A stretch of DNA of 12,268 nt from Candidatus Magasanikbacteria bacterium RIFCSPHIGHO2_02_FULL_50_9b (GCA_001782975.1 MFQD01000034.1:5043-17310); one strand, 5' to 3'; positions 1 to 5,601 are shown, numbered from the stretch's first letter. Program-made: numbers and translations. Notes: generated from the sequence alone by a model not told the origin.

Positions 1-17
1 GGCGGGCCACAGCCATT

Positions 18-434
18 TTAAATGGCACTAAAAATTCTTTGGTACGTTGTTACGAGCCATTTTTTATCTACTTCGTGCCACGTCAAGCTAATGATCGACT
101 TGATGTCTGGCTCATACAACAAAATTGTACGATCAGGCAACTGACTCACAATTTTACTATTGATTACGAACCGGTGGAGATTAGAAATAATTTCTGGATG
201 CTTTTCAAGAATGTGCGCCAGTCCAAAACCTGTTTTTCCCATTTCGCCATATACAAGATCAATAAAACCAAGCGCTGGATGTTGAAACGCATTTCTTATT
301 TCTCCAGATTTAACACACAGTAAAAAATTTACCGCATCCTGTCCAGTAATACCTGAATATATTTTCCCAAAACCGCCCTTTCCATGTTCGCAAACCCAAT
401 ATCCAAACAAGCGTACTTTTTTGTAGTAAGCCAT
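18..434 (-). CDS. Putative BECR-fold (Barnase-EndoU-ColicinE5/D-RelE-like) nuclease, toxin-like
   Basis: The 138-residue protein carries, at residues 36-80, the pattern I associate with the phage-associated BECR nuclease families (PBECR). A helix with NFLL and SGEIRNAF is followed by GFIDLVYGEMG and then FGLAHILEKH with H74 and H79; the C-terminal strand reads KKWLVTTYQ. Members are predicted RNases found in phage head proteins, polymorphic toxins and stand-alone toxins, so the likely role is RNA cleavage. The first 30 residues (basic, glycine- and tyrosine-rich) do not belong to that pattern and may be a remnant of a larger protein. The ATG at 434 is the only sensible start and has no Shine-Dalgarno site. 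A hairpin lies just upstream (449-472). No antitoxin gene is visible upstream; one could lie downstream, beyond base 1. The family assignment is from memory of motifs and is moderately secure; the toxin role is inference. Confidence 0.62.
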   Translation of the reverse strand: MAYYKKVRLFGYWVCEHGKGGFGKIYSGITGQDAVNFLLCVKSGEIRNAFQHPALGFIDLVYGEMGKTGFGLAHILEKHPEIISNLHRFVINSKIVSQLPDRTILLYEPDIKSIISLTWHEVDKKWLVTTYQRIFSAI

Positions 435-448
435 AGAAAATAAATTGT

Positions 449-472
449 GCGACTTTATTTTTTGAAAGTCGC
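449..472. promoter_or_regulatory. Inverted repeat upstream of the BECR-like gene
   Basis: GCGACTTT (449-456) and AAAGTCGC (465-472) form a perfect 8-bp inverted repeat with an 8-nt A/T-rich loop. The left arm starts 15 bp from the start codon at 434. On the minus strand no U-run follows, so it is not a standard terminator. It may be an operator or a 5'-leader hairpin of the nuclease gene. Confidence 0.45.
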
Positions 473-517
473 CATACTACTGGGTTCCACAAAAACAATG
501 TTTTGTCAACCCCAGAG

Positions 518-539
518 TTATCCGAAATTCTGTGGATAA
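518..539. promoter_or_regulatory. Inverted pair of DnaA-box-like 9-mers
   Basis: TGTGGATAA at 531-539 is a perfect DnaA box (TTATCCACA) on the minus strand. TTATCCGAA at 518-526 is a 7/9 match on the plus strand, so TTATCC and GGATAA face each other. The perfect box overlaps the U-tract of the terminator at 538-587, so part of the match may come from that. No dnaA or other origin gene is nearby. Confidence 0.3.
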
Positions 540-587
540 AAAAATCGCGCCCCCGAACCAGCTGTGTTGCAGTTGATGCGGGGGCGC
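538..587 (-). terminator. Intrinsic terminator of the orphan gene 604-1044
   Basis: Read on the minus strand, GCGCCCCCG (587-579) pairs with CGGGGGCGC (555-547), a perfect 9-bp GC-only stem with a 23-nt loop. After CGA it runs into seven T (544-538). It lies 16 bp beyond the stop codon of the gene at 604. Confidence 0.88.
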
Positions 588-603
588 AGGTAGCGGCGGT
601 GTA

Positions 604-1044
604 CTACGTCGGAACCGGAAGCGTTTCGTTGCTCATCTGCCTTCCGCGTGGAAGCTCTTCAAGAAGCTGCGTGAGCTTGGCGTCCACGAGCAGGCCGAAA
701 TGGTGCAGCCCGTTGTCGGCTGTGGGCGTGCCAAGGCCATCATCGCCATCGTGATTGCGCTCGAGCGCGAATTCATCGCGGACGAGGATCAGAAACGCCG
801 CACGTTTCGCCGAATCCTGATCCTGAATGAGCACGGTCAAAAACGCGAACCTGTGCCTGACCGCAAACTCCCGCAGGGATTCGAGCGGGCGCTTGAGTTG
901 GCTTGTGCCGCCATAAAACACAATGGCGGCTGCGATGGCGGCGTCAACTGTCACCCCCCGTTCACGGACGTACGTCTTCACGCGCTCACCTGCTGCGCGC
1001 AGCAGATCCACGAGCAACAAATCTTCTGGTGCCGGAGTGCTCAT
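604..1044 (-). CDS. Hypothetical protein, orphan, GC-rich
   Basis: I do not recognise this 146-residue protein. It is mostly helical by eye, with an N-terminal acidic/leucine-rich stretch (EDLLLVDLLRAAGERVKTYV), an alanine-rich hydrophobic run AAIAAAIVFYGG near residues 36-47, and an FAFLTVLIQDQD strand. No signal peptide or catalytic motif is seen. Two ATG codons lie in tandem at 1047 and 1044. A GAGGAG Shine-Dalgarno site (1056-1051) is 3 nt from the first and 6 nt from the second, so 1044 is chosen. G/C use at third positions is clearly higher than in the operon upstream. It has its own terminator (538-587). A TTGACA hexamer (1126-1121) overlaps the stop codon of the upstream GIY-YIG gene, but I see no convincing -10 at the right distance. 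It is a real gene by codon pattern, Shine-Dalgarno site and terminator; function unknown. Confidence 0.75.
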   Translation of the reverse strand: MSTPAPEDLLLVDLLRAAGERVKTYVRERGVTVDAAIAAAIVFYGGTSQLKRPLESLREFAVRHRFAFLTVLIQDQDSAKRAAFLILVRDEFALERNHDGDDGLGTPTADNGLHHFGLLVDAKLTQLLEELPRGRQMSNETLPVPT

Positions 1045-1122
1045 CATCTTCTCCTCATCTGCTGCTGCCCGCGCGGCCAGCGTTGTAGGTTGTTATGATG
1101 CTCTCATATTTGTGGATCGGTG

Positions 1123-1377
1123 TCAACAGGCCGTCGCCCTTGCAATCAATAGAATTTTTTCCTCCCGCGTCAATTGTTTAATTTTAAATTCGGTCTTGAG
1201 CGCCGCAGATTTTGTACGAAATTTTTTGGTGTACACTAATTGTACCGGCCGTCGAGCGTGCGTATATTTCGCGCCGCGTTTAAAAAAATTGTGTTCTGCC
1301 AAACGACGCGCTAAGTCCGTCGTGATGCCGGTGTAGAATGTGCCGTCGCTGCAGCGAAGAATGTAAAGATGATACAC
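1123..1377 (-). CDS. GIY-YIG nuclease-fold protein, YhbQ/UPF0213-like
   Basis: The 84-residue protein is almost exactly one GIY-YIG domain of the small YhbQ/UPF0213 type. It has HLYILRCSDGTFYTGITTD (the GIY and YIG strands are LYI and YTG), then LARRLAEHN with the conserved arginine, GAKYTHARRPVQLVY, and a late glutamate in KTEFKIKQL in the place of the catalytic acid. Members are proposed DNA nucleases or DNA-binding proteins; the cellular role is unsettled. Start: the codon at 1377 is GTG, and the in-frame stop of the preceding gene (1395-1393) is only 15 nt upstream with no ATG between, so GTG is the probable start. It is the last gene of the 2996-to-1123 operon. Confidence 0.85.
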   Translation of the reverse strand: MYHLYILRCSDGTFYTGITTDLARRLAEHNFFKRGAKYTHARRPVQLVYTKKFRTKSAALKTEFKIKQLTREEKILLIARATAC

Positions 1378-1392
1378 AAAAAATGCGACGAA

Positions 1393-2163
1393 TTATTCAG
1401 CCGCCCGATCAATAATTTTTCTCAAAATCGGATATAATTTTTTATTCGCTGCAATGAAATTGCGATCACGCAATGTCCATAGCTTACCATTCAAATTTGT
1501 AACTTTGTAACCAGCTTCGCCAAGAATAATTGCAGGCGCTGCATAGTCCCACACGCCGCCGCCATCTGAAACGATCCAGTCGCGTTGGCCAGTTGCCAAA
1601 TATGCCGCATTTGCCGCTGCGCACCCCGATGCGCTGATCCAACACGGATCCGTCTGTGCGCGCACAATCAATTCCCCCATAATTTTTCCACGCATTCCCG
1701 TGATGTGTGCACTCACACTTCCCCAACTCTCGCCCCACACGCGACATGATGAACCGTGAATTTTTTTGCCATTCAAAAATGCACCACCACCCTTCTCGGC
1801 AAAAAACAATTCGTCGCTCACCGGAAGATAGATGCCTCCCATCACCACACGCCCAGCGCGCGCTACCGCAATCATGACCCCGAACAACGAGGCGCCACGG
1901 GAAAAATTTCGTGTGCCGTCGAGCGGATCAATCACCCATGTGTATTCTGCACCGTGCCGCTGCTCCGGCATTTCTTCTGAAATAATTCCATGCGTCGGAA
2001 ATTTTTTTCCGATCGCGGCCAGAATAATTTTGTTCGCGACTAAATCAGCTTCGGTCACGACATCAGTCGCATCTTTCTTCGTATACTTGACACCGACTTT
2101 CCCCCATTTATTCAAAATTTCTTTTCCGGCTACGCGAATAATTTGTTTAAGAAATTTTTCCAT
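1393..2163 (-). CDS. Inositol-1-monophosphatase family phosphatase
   Basis: The 256-residue protein has the signature of the Mg/Li-sensitive FIG phosphatase superfamily in order: DVVTEADL (34-41), GIISEEM with the metal-binding Glu (59-65), the DPLDGTRNF motif (79-87) giving two metal-binding aspartates, and WDYAAP (205-210). Length matches the family (about 250-270). It hydrolyses a small phosphate monoester such as inositol-1-phosphate, 3'-phosphoadenosine 5'-phosphate or a sugar bisphosphate; substrate cannot be read from sequence. Its ATG (2163-2161) overlaps the TAA of the SPFH gene by one base (TAATG), which implies translational coupling, and the GIY-YIG gene follows after 15 nt. No Shine-Dalgarno site is seen, which suits a coupled start. 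Confidence 0.92.
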   Translation of the reverse strand: MEKFLKQIIRVAGKEILNKWGKVGVKYTKKDATDVVTEADLVANKIILAAIGKKFPTHGIISEEMPEQRHGAEYTWVIDPLDGTRNFSRGASLFGVMIAVARAGRVVMGGIYLPVSDELFFAEKGGGAFLNGKKIHGSSCRVWGESWGSVSAHITGMRGKIMGELIVRAQTDPCWISASGCAAANAAYLATGQRDWIVSDGGGVWDYAAPAIILGEAGYKVTNLNGKLWTLRDRNFIAANKKLYPILRKIIDRAAE

Positions 2164-2996
2164 TACGGAATATTCACAAACGGAACGGCACCACCAGTCA
2201 CGGTCGGCAAATTACCATCCCATTTTTCAATCGTTCGCAATTTTAATATCTGCGGATTTTGATTCAACGCTTCAGACTCAACTCTGATCGCCTCGGCCTT
2301 GCCTTTTGCTTCTGCAATGCGCTGATCTGCTTCAAACTTAACCTGCTCGAGCCGATTTTTTGCGGCGAGTGCATCCTGCTCAGCCGTCACCTTTGATTCA
2401 ATTGCTTGATTAAATGATTTCGAAAAATCAAAATCAATGATGTTAAAGCCATCGATCAAGATTCCGTATGACTGCATTTTCGAGACAAGGAGACCGAGAA
2501 CTTTTTCACGCACGTCTTCGCGTCGCGTGATCAATTCTTCTGCGGTGAACTGCGCAGTTGACGCCTTCACCGACTCCTGAACTGCAGGGTCGATCACCCG
2601 AAACTTGTAATCCTCACCAATTGTCTGATATACCGTCGCAACTGCATCGGGCGTGATGTGAAAATTTACCGCAACTTCAGCGGTCACTGTTTGCAAATCA
2701 CGAGATGCTGCTTGTGCCTTCACTTGATCTTTTTGAGTTTTGACATCCATAATGATCACCTCTTCGATGAAGGGAATTTTGAAATAAAATCCCTCATCAA
2801 TAACATCGCTGGTCACTGCCGAAAAACGAAGACGCACGCCGCGCTCACCAGCGCCAACAGTGCCGAATGGCAAATTTTTCCAGATAATTGACAGTACAAA
2901 AATGATGATAAAAATTTTGATGACGCCGGTCAAAAATCCGCCAACGCCCGTTCCTTTTCCGCGAATCCACGAAAAAATATTTTGTAAAAAATTCAT
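2163..2996 (-). CDS. SPFH/prohibitin-family membrane protein
   Basis: The 277-residue protein has a short N-terminal tail, one membrane segment (about 21-39), then an SPFH domain: VGAGERGVRLRFSAV, DEGFYFKIPFIEEVIIMDVKTQKD, and a later IDPAVQESVKASTAQFTAEELITRRE (135-160). The end of the domain is followed by an Ala/Glu/Lys-rich coiled coil (about 197-245) and a C-terminal segment on WDGNLPTVTGG, as in prohibitins. Prohibitin-like proteins form ring-shaped membrane scaffolds and often control membrane proteases; which partner applies here is unknown, and no NfeD or FtsH gene is adjacent. It is first in a three-gene operon. The ATG at 2996 lies only about 16 nt from the predicted transcription start, with no Shine-Dalgarno site, so initiation is close to leaderless. 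Confidence 0.92.
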   Translation of the reverse strand: MNFLQNIFSWIRGKGTGVGGFLTGVIKIFIIIFVLSIIWKNLPFGTVGAGERGVRLRFSAVTSDVIDEGFYFKIPFIEEVIIMDVKTQKDQVKAQAASRDLQTVTAEVAVNFHITPDAVATVYQTIGEDYKFRVIDPAVQESVKASTAQFTAEELITRREDVREKVLGLLVSKMQSYGILIDGFNIIDFDFSKSFNQAIESKVTAEQDALAAKNRLEQVKFEADQRIAEAKGKAEAIRVESEALNQNPQILKLRTIEKWDGNLPTVTGGAVPFVNIP

Positions 2997-3018
2997 AGTC
3001 TTAATGAGCTATTGAAAT

Positions 3019-3027
3019 AGTATATCA
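3019..3027 (-). promoter_or_regulatory. Extended -10 promoter of the SPFH operon
   Basis: On the minus strand TGATATACT gives an extended -10 (TGn plus TATACT, -10 hexamer 3024-3019). No good -35 hexamer is present at normal spacing, as is usual when TGn is present. The predicted start is near 3012, leaving a leader of about 16 nt to the ATG at 2996. Confidence 0.6.
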
Positions 3028-3030
3028 CAG

Positions 3031-3059
3031 TTGACTCTCAAACAAATTACTTGTAGAAT
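3031..3059 (+). promoter_or_regulatory. Promoter of tRNA-Ala
   Basis: TTGACT (3031-3036), a 17-bp spacer and TAGAAT (3054-3059) form a strong sigma70-type promoter. Initiation would fall near 3066, a few bases before the tRNA 5' end at 3070. The -35 hexamer begins 4 bp from the extended -10 of the divergent SPFH promoter, so the two polymerases cannot bind together. Confidence 0.75.
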
Positions 3060-3069
3060 TATCTCGATC

Positions 3070-3140
3070 GGGCCCATAGTAAAGTGGTATTACGCGGCAT
3101 TCGCATTGCTGAGGCGGGAGTCCGATTCTCCCTGGGTCCA
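3070..3140 (+). tRNA. tRNA-Ala (anticodon CGC)
   Basis: A full cloverleaf can be drawn. The acceptor is GGGCCCA/TGGGTCC with the G3:U70 pair that is the alanine identity element. The D stem is GTAA/TTAC with loop AGTGGTA. The anticodon stem CGGCA/TGCTG holds loop TTCGCAT (anticodon CGC). The variable loop is AGGC and the T stem is GGGAG/CTCCC. The discriminator is A and CCA is not encoded. The T loop reads TCCGATT instead of the usual TTCGANT, so position 55 is C rather than the U that becomes pseudouridine. The gene reads GCG codons. Confidence 0.93.
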
Positions 3141-3178
3141 AATAAATAATCCCCACCTTCAGGTGGGGATTATTTATT
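3141..3178. terminator. Hairpin terminator after tRNA-Ala
   Basis: AATAAATAATCCCCACC (3141-3157), loop TTCA, and GGTGGGGATTATTTATT (3162-3178) form a perfect 17-bp stem with a GC core and A/T flanks. It starts directly after the tRNA discriminator base. The A/T-rich flanks make it usable in both directions. Confidence 0.82.
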
Positions 3179-3293
3179 TACGGATCCCGCAAGAGATATG
3201 AAACAAAATTTGGGGAATTTAGATAGAATTTTTAGGTTTGTTTATAGAATTTTTGACATTGATAACAAAAATCAGTAGCTTCCCAGATTCTGG
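3179..3293. other. A/T-rich non-coding stretch with a short direct repeat
   Basis: No gene is seen. ATAGAATTTTT occurs twice, at about 3223-3233 and 3244-3254, separated by a GT-rich spacer. A TTGACA hexamer (3253-3258) has no -10 partner at a plausible distance. Confidence 0.4.
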
Positions 3294-3388
3294 TGCCGCG
3301 AGCGGGACTCCCGGCCGCTATGGACGCGGCCGGCCTGGGCAGTCGGAATTGCCGACCGGCAATTCCTTTGTGCCCTTCGAGTCCCGCT
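3291..3388. repeat. Multi-hairpin element bounded by copies of the tRNA-Leu 3' end
   Basis: Bases 3294-3310 repeat exactly the 17 bases at 3436-3452, the 3' end of tRNA-Leu. On the minus strand this copy continues into CCA (3293-3291), which the intact tRNA lacks. The right end, 3376-3388, repeats 13 bases of the T loop and T stem of the same tRNA, in the opposite orientation. The ends thus form a 10-bp terminal inverted repeat (3301-3310 with 3379-3388). The interior is fully structured: CCGGCCGC/GCGGCCGG (3311-3318 with 3326-3333), GGGCA/TGCCC (3337-3341 with 3371-3375) and GGAATTGCC/GGCAATTCC (3345-3353 with 3358-3366). There is no coding potential. It looks like a small non-autonomous element or a structured RNA; which one cannot be decided here. 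Confidence 0.7.
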
Positions 3389-3396
3389 GTTCATGC

Positions 3397-3438
3397 GCAT
3401 TAAAAAATACCTGCATCTCTGCAGGTATTTTTTAATGC
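3397..3438 (-). terminator. Perfect 19-bp hairpin terminator of tRNA-Leu
   Basis: The arms are 3397-3415 and 3420-3438, perfectly complementary over 19 bp with loop TCTC. They have a GC-rich tip (ACCTGCA/TGCAGGT) and six A or six T in the flanks. It begins within the last three bases of the tRNA, so termination would occur immediately after it. The stem is symmetric and could act in both directions. Confidence 0.82.
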
Positions 3439-3516
3439 CGCGAGCGGGACTCGAACCCACAAGCCTTTCGGCGGGGGATTTTAAGTCCCCTGTGTATACC
3501 ATTCCACCATCGCGGC
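3436..3516 (-). tRNA. tRNA-Leu (anticodon TAA)
   Basis: On the minus strand the acceptor is GCCGCGA/TCGCGGC and the D arm is GTG..CAC with GG in the loop. The anticodon stem GGGGA/TCCCC holds loop CTTAAAA (anticodon TAA). The long class II variable arm (CGCCGAAAGGCTT) is typical of leucine. The T arm is GTGGG-TTCGAGT-CCCGC. The discriminator is A and CCA is not encoded. There is no intron in the anticodon loop, although tRNA-Leu(TAA) is a known group I intron host. A possible promoter is TTGCAG (3569-3564), 15 bp, TATAAA (3548-3543); it lies inside the terminator of the HAD gene. This tRNA reads UUA. Confidence 0.94.
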
Positions 3517-3547
3517 GCATTGCATCTTGAACACAACAGCAGTTTAT

Positions 3548-3601
3548 AAAAAAAAAGCACTCTCTGCAAGGCGTCGGTGTGAGACGCGGCACAGCAGAGA
3601 G
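3548..3601 (-). terminator. Intrinsic terminator of the HAD phosphatase gene
   Basis: On the minus strand CTCTCTGC (3601-3594) pairs with GCAGAGAG (3567-3560), with an inner GCGTC/GACGC stem. After GC it runs into nine T (3556-3548). It lies 16 bp past the stop codon at 3618. Confidence 0.9.
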
Positions 3602-3617
3602 GCAAGCGAACGAAACC

Positions 3618-4487
3618 TCAACGGAACTTGTAGCGCCGTTCAAGGTACGGCGCGAGCTCGGCCAACTGCTCGATGACATGTGTGGCGCGTGCGGGCCGAT
3701 CAAATGACCCGTCTGCCCTGCGCTGACGCACCACGAACACCCGTTCTTCAGGGAAATCGAGCTGCATGTCCGAATGAGTATCCCCGACCTTGACGAACAC
3801 ACGTGGTTCCGGAACGTGATGGAACGCACTCATTACCTCTGCGAGGGTTTGCGGGTGACGTTTGCCGTTTTCGGCAACGATGACGCGGTGCTCCGGAATT
3901 ATCCGACACAGCCCCTGACGCCTCACCCGATCAATCTTGCGCTCATTCGAGTGGTATCGGCAGAACACGAGACTGCCATCAACGCCATACTTTAGACGCA
4001 CATCACTCGTCGTGAGAACGACCACATGCGCGCCGAGTTTTGACTGCAAATCTGACACAGTCGAAACAGCATCATCGAACAGTTGATTCACCCGTCCCGC
4101 GAGTTCAAACAGTTCGTTCTCCGTGTCTAAGAGAAAGCTGAGAACTTCCGGCGTGATTTCGATGCCGCGGTCTTCGAGCAACACACCGGCGCGCGCAACG
4201 TGCGACCACTGCGCCGCTGGTGGCATGAAGTCATTGCTCAGCCGCACATGGCGCTTGAAAAAATCTTGCACCCGCAATTCCGCGCGCTCGCGCTCATCCG
4301 CACCATACACGTTGCCCATGAGCACGAGCAACTGCTGATTGAGCGCAGCAAAAATCTGATCTCGATCTATTTCCGGAAACTGCTGATGCAGGCGATCAGC
4401 AAACAATCCCAAGGTGATGCTGTTGTCGAACGTGCACAACGTCCAATCAAAATCAAACACCATACACAATTTCGTCGACGTAGCCAT
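3618..4487 (-). CDS. HAD-superfamily hydrolase (phosphatase)
   Basis: The 289-residue protein has the haloacid-dehalogenase motifs. Motif I is VFDFDWTL (10-17) with nucleophile D12 and acid D14, motif II lies in VVVLTTSD (155-162), and motif IV is KVGDTHSDMQ (233-242) with D236 and D240 for Mg2+. A long mostly helical cap domain (about 20-150) sits between motifs I and II, as in C1-capped members. The likely reaction is phosphate ester hydrolysis; the substrate cannot be read. The ATG at 4487 has a GGAGG Shine-Dalgarno site 6 nt upstream. A possible promoter is TTGCTG (4562-4557), 17 bp, TACAAT (4539-4534). The gene is G/C-richer than its neighbours and has a strong terminator, so it is a stand-alone unit. 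Confidence 0.87.
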   Translation of the reverse strand: MATSTKLCMVFDFDWTLCTFDNSITLGLFADRLHQQFPEIDRDQIFAALNQQLLVLMGNVYGADERERAELRVQDFFKRHVRLSNDFMPPAAQWSHVARAGVLLEDRGIEITPEVLSFLLDTENELFELAGRVNQLFDDAVSTVSDLQSKLGAHVVVLTTSDVRLKYGVDGSLVFCRYHSNERKIDRVRRQGLCRIIPEHRVIVAENGKRHPQTLAEVMSAFHHVPEPRVFVKVGDTHSDMQLDFPEERVFVVRQRRADGSFDRPARATHVIEQLAELAPYLERRYKFR

Positions 4488-4533
4488 GAGGAACCTCCAT
4501 TGTTGTTGCTGTGTTGTATAGTAACCGGCCAGT

Positions 4534-4562
4534 ATTGTAACTGAATTGCGTTAATTCAGCAA
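4534..4562 (-). promoter_or_regulatory. Promoter with internal hairpin, upstream of the HAD gene
   Basis: TTGCTG (4562-4557), 17 bp and TACAAT (4539-4534) form a moderate promoter. The spacer is almost exactly a 7-bp inverted repeat, CTGAATT/AATTCAG (4541-4547 with 4553-4559), which is in the right place for an operator. It also lies 6-24 bp past the stop of the upstream thioredoxin-like gene. Confidence 0.45.
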
Positions 4563-4564
4563 TA

Positions 4565-4954
4565 TCATGGCTTAAGCTCGCATCCGCTGAATTCAGCTAG
4601 AGCAGCAAAACTCTGTTCGCCTAATAATTTTTCTTTTTTTGCATTCACCCATGTCGGATAGCTCTCGACTCCCGCGTCAGTGCATTCCTGCGACTGACCG
4701 TTGCCAATTGCGCATTCGATGTATGGCAATGTTGCCGCTGCACCACCAAACAGTTCTTTTTGCGATTTGCAATGCGAACACCACGAGGCGCCATAAAATG
4801 CAACGCCCTTGTCTACTAAACATTGCGCGAGTTGCTGCGCGCCCGGCGGCGTTTGTTTCGGCCGAGAGCGCACAAACGCAAGCGCACCAATGACCACGAC
4901 AATTAAACCAATAATACCGTATAAAAATTTGTTGCTTCCCTGTGCGTCCTTCAT
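4565..4954 (-). CDS. Membrane-anchored thioredoxin-like protein (VKOR-partner type)
   Basis: The 129-residue protein has one N-terminal membrane segment (about 11-28, flanked by K and R, C-terminal domain predicted outside) and a small thioredoxin-fold domain. The active site is WCSHC (58-62) and the cis-proline is P100 in SYPTW. Extra cysteines are C45, C81, C91 and C125. The order QCLVDKGVAFYGASWC, then IECA, then ECTDAGVESYPTW, then SFAALAEFSGC, matches the thioredoxin-like domain that is fused to or accompanies vitamin K epoxide reductase homologues in bacteria. It would form or pass on disulfides outside the membrane; no VKOR gene is in the window. The start at 4954 lacks a Shine-Dalgarno site; a weak promoter is TTGCTA (5006-5001), 17 bp, TATATC (4983-4978). 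Confidence 0.85.
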   Translation of the reverse strand: MKDAQGSNKFLYGIIGLIVVVIGALAFVRSRPKQTPPGAQQLAQCLVDKGVAFYGASWCSHCKSQKELFGGAAATLPYIECAIGNGQSQECTDAGVESYPTWVNAKKEKLLGEQSFAALAEFSGCELKP

Positions 4955-5045
4955 AATTGACGGTGATTTTTATGTTTGATATAGTGCGGTAACTCAATTC
5001 TAGCAAAAAAGCTTGCACATGAATAGAGTATCCAACTGGAGGCTC

Positions 5046-5087
5046 CGTTCGAAAGAAATTTCGAACGCGAGCGTTCAAGTTTCTTTC
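5046..5087. promoter_or_regulatory. Two mutually exclusive hairpins in front of tRNA-Phe
   Basis: Hairpin A is CGTTCGAAA (5046-5054), tetraloop GAAA, TTTCGAACG (5059-5067), a perfect 9 bp. Hairpin B spans 5051-5087: GAAAGAAA pairs with TTTCTTTC at the base and GAACGC with GCGTTC at the tip, about 17 bp with one bulged base and one G-U pair. Both use 5051-5067, so only one can form. It ends 7 bases before the tRNA 5' end. Confidence 0.6.
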
Positions 5088-5094
5088 TCACTTC

Positions 5095-5166
5095 GCCTCG
5101 GTAGCTCAGTGGTAGAGCAGACGCCTGAAGAGCGTCGTGTCGTCAGTTCGATTCTGACCCGGGGCA
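5095..5166 (+). tRNA. tRNA-Phe (anticodon GAA)
   Basis: The acceptor is GCCTCGG/CCGGGGC and the D arm is GCTC-AGTGGTA-GAGC. The anticodon stem GACGC/GCGTC holds loop CTGAAGA (anticodon GAA). The variable loop is GTGTC and the T arm is GTCAG-TTCGATT-CTGAC. The discriminator is A and CCA is not encoded. The last 24 bases are also the antisense 3' coding end of the convergent Nudix gene. No clear promoter was found upstream; the two competing hairpins at 5046-5087 occupy that space. Confidence 0.95.
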
Positions 5167-5592
5167 TTTGAAAAACGAAACTGCGGATTTAATATTTGGC
5201 ATACAATCCTCTGGTAGCGCATCGATGGGAAGCCACGCAAATTCGCGCACGTCGCGGTTCGGTCGAGGTTCACCGCTCGCAATTCGAGCACGATAATGCA
5301 ACAGAATCACATATTCTTGCGTACCATTTTTTTCACGCGTAAATGCGACAACATACGGATCGCCCTCAAGCGCCACCACAATATCCAACTCCTCCTTCGC
5401 CTCTCGTTGCGCAGTTTCCCGCGGCGATGCATCGTCACGCACTTTTCCACCGGGAAATTTCCACCCTGTGTCATCTCCGTGTTTAACGACCAGCACCTTT
5501 CCATCCTGGATAATTACTGGCCCAGACGCAATAGTGAGAGAAACGTCCTCATTGTTGGGGCTCACGCCCGAATATTTATTAAATTCGATCAT
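5143..5592 (-). CDS. Nudix hydrolase
   Basis: This is 149 residues from the ATG at 5592. The Nudix box runs from G49 to I71: FPGGKVRDDA, then REAKEELDI with R63, E64, E67 and E68, the residues that bind metal. Two consensus positions differ: the first Glu is A55 and the late Gly is D70. It hydrolyses a nucleoside diphosphate linked to another group; substrate unknown. An open frame extends to an ATG at 5646, but the 18 extra residues are not Nudix-like. TTGACA (5630-5625), 17 bp, GATAGT (5607-5602) would start transcription near 5595, so 5592 fits a leaderless message. The last eight codons or so are antisense to tRNA-Phe, giving the odd tail KCPGSESN. It diverges from the degenerate Nudix gene at 5695. 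Confidence 0.87.
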   Translation of the reverse strand: MIEFNKYSGVSPNNEDVSLTIASGPVIIQDGKVLVVKHGDDTGWKFPGGKVRDDASPRETAQREAKEELDIVVALEGDPYVVAFTREKNGTQEYVILLHYRARIASGEPRPNRDVREFAWLPIDALPEDCMPNIKSAVSFFKCPGSESN

Positions 5593-5601
5593 AGTGATGT
5601 A

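Noticed and set aside
39..323. Plus-strand open frame of 94 codons
   Set aside because: It lies antisense to the BECR-like gene, whose motifs are clear; the translation has no recognisable pattern.
1098..1126. Sigma70 promoter for gene 604-1044 from TTGACA at 1126-1121
   Set aside because: The hexamer at the proper -10 distance is GAGCAT, only 3 of 6; not listed as a feature.
3291..3440. CRISPR array, suggested by repeated palindromes
   Set aside because: There are only two direct copies, they match the tRNA, and no regular spacers exist.
3436..3516. Group I intron in tRNA-Leu(TAA)
   Set aside because: The anticodon arm is continuous; the structured element lies outside the tRNA.
3272..3829. 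Minus-strand open frame of 185 codons
   Set aside because: It runs through tRNA-Leu, two terminators and the end of the HAD gene; a coincidence of the GC-rich repeats.
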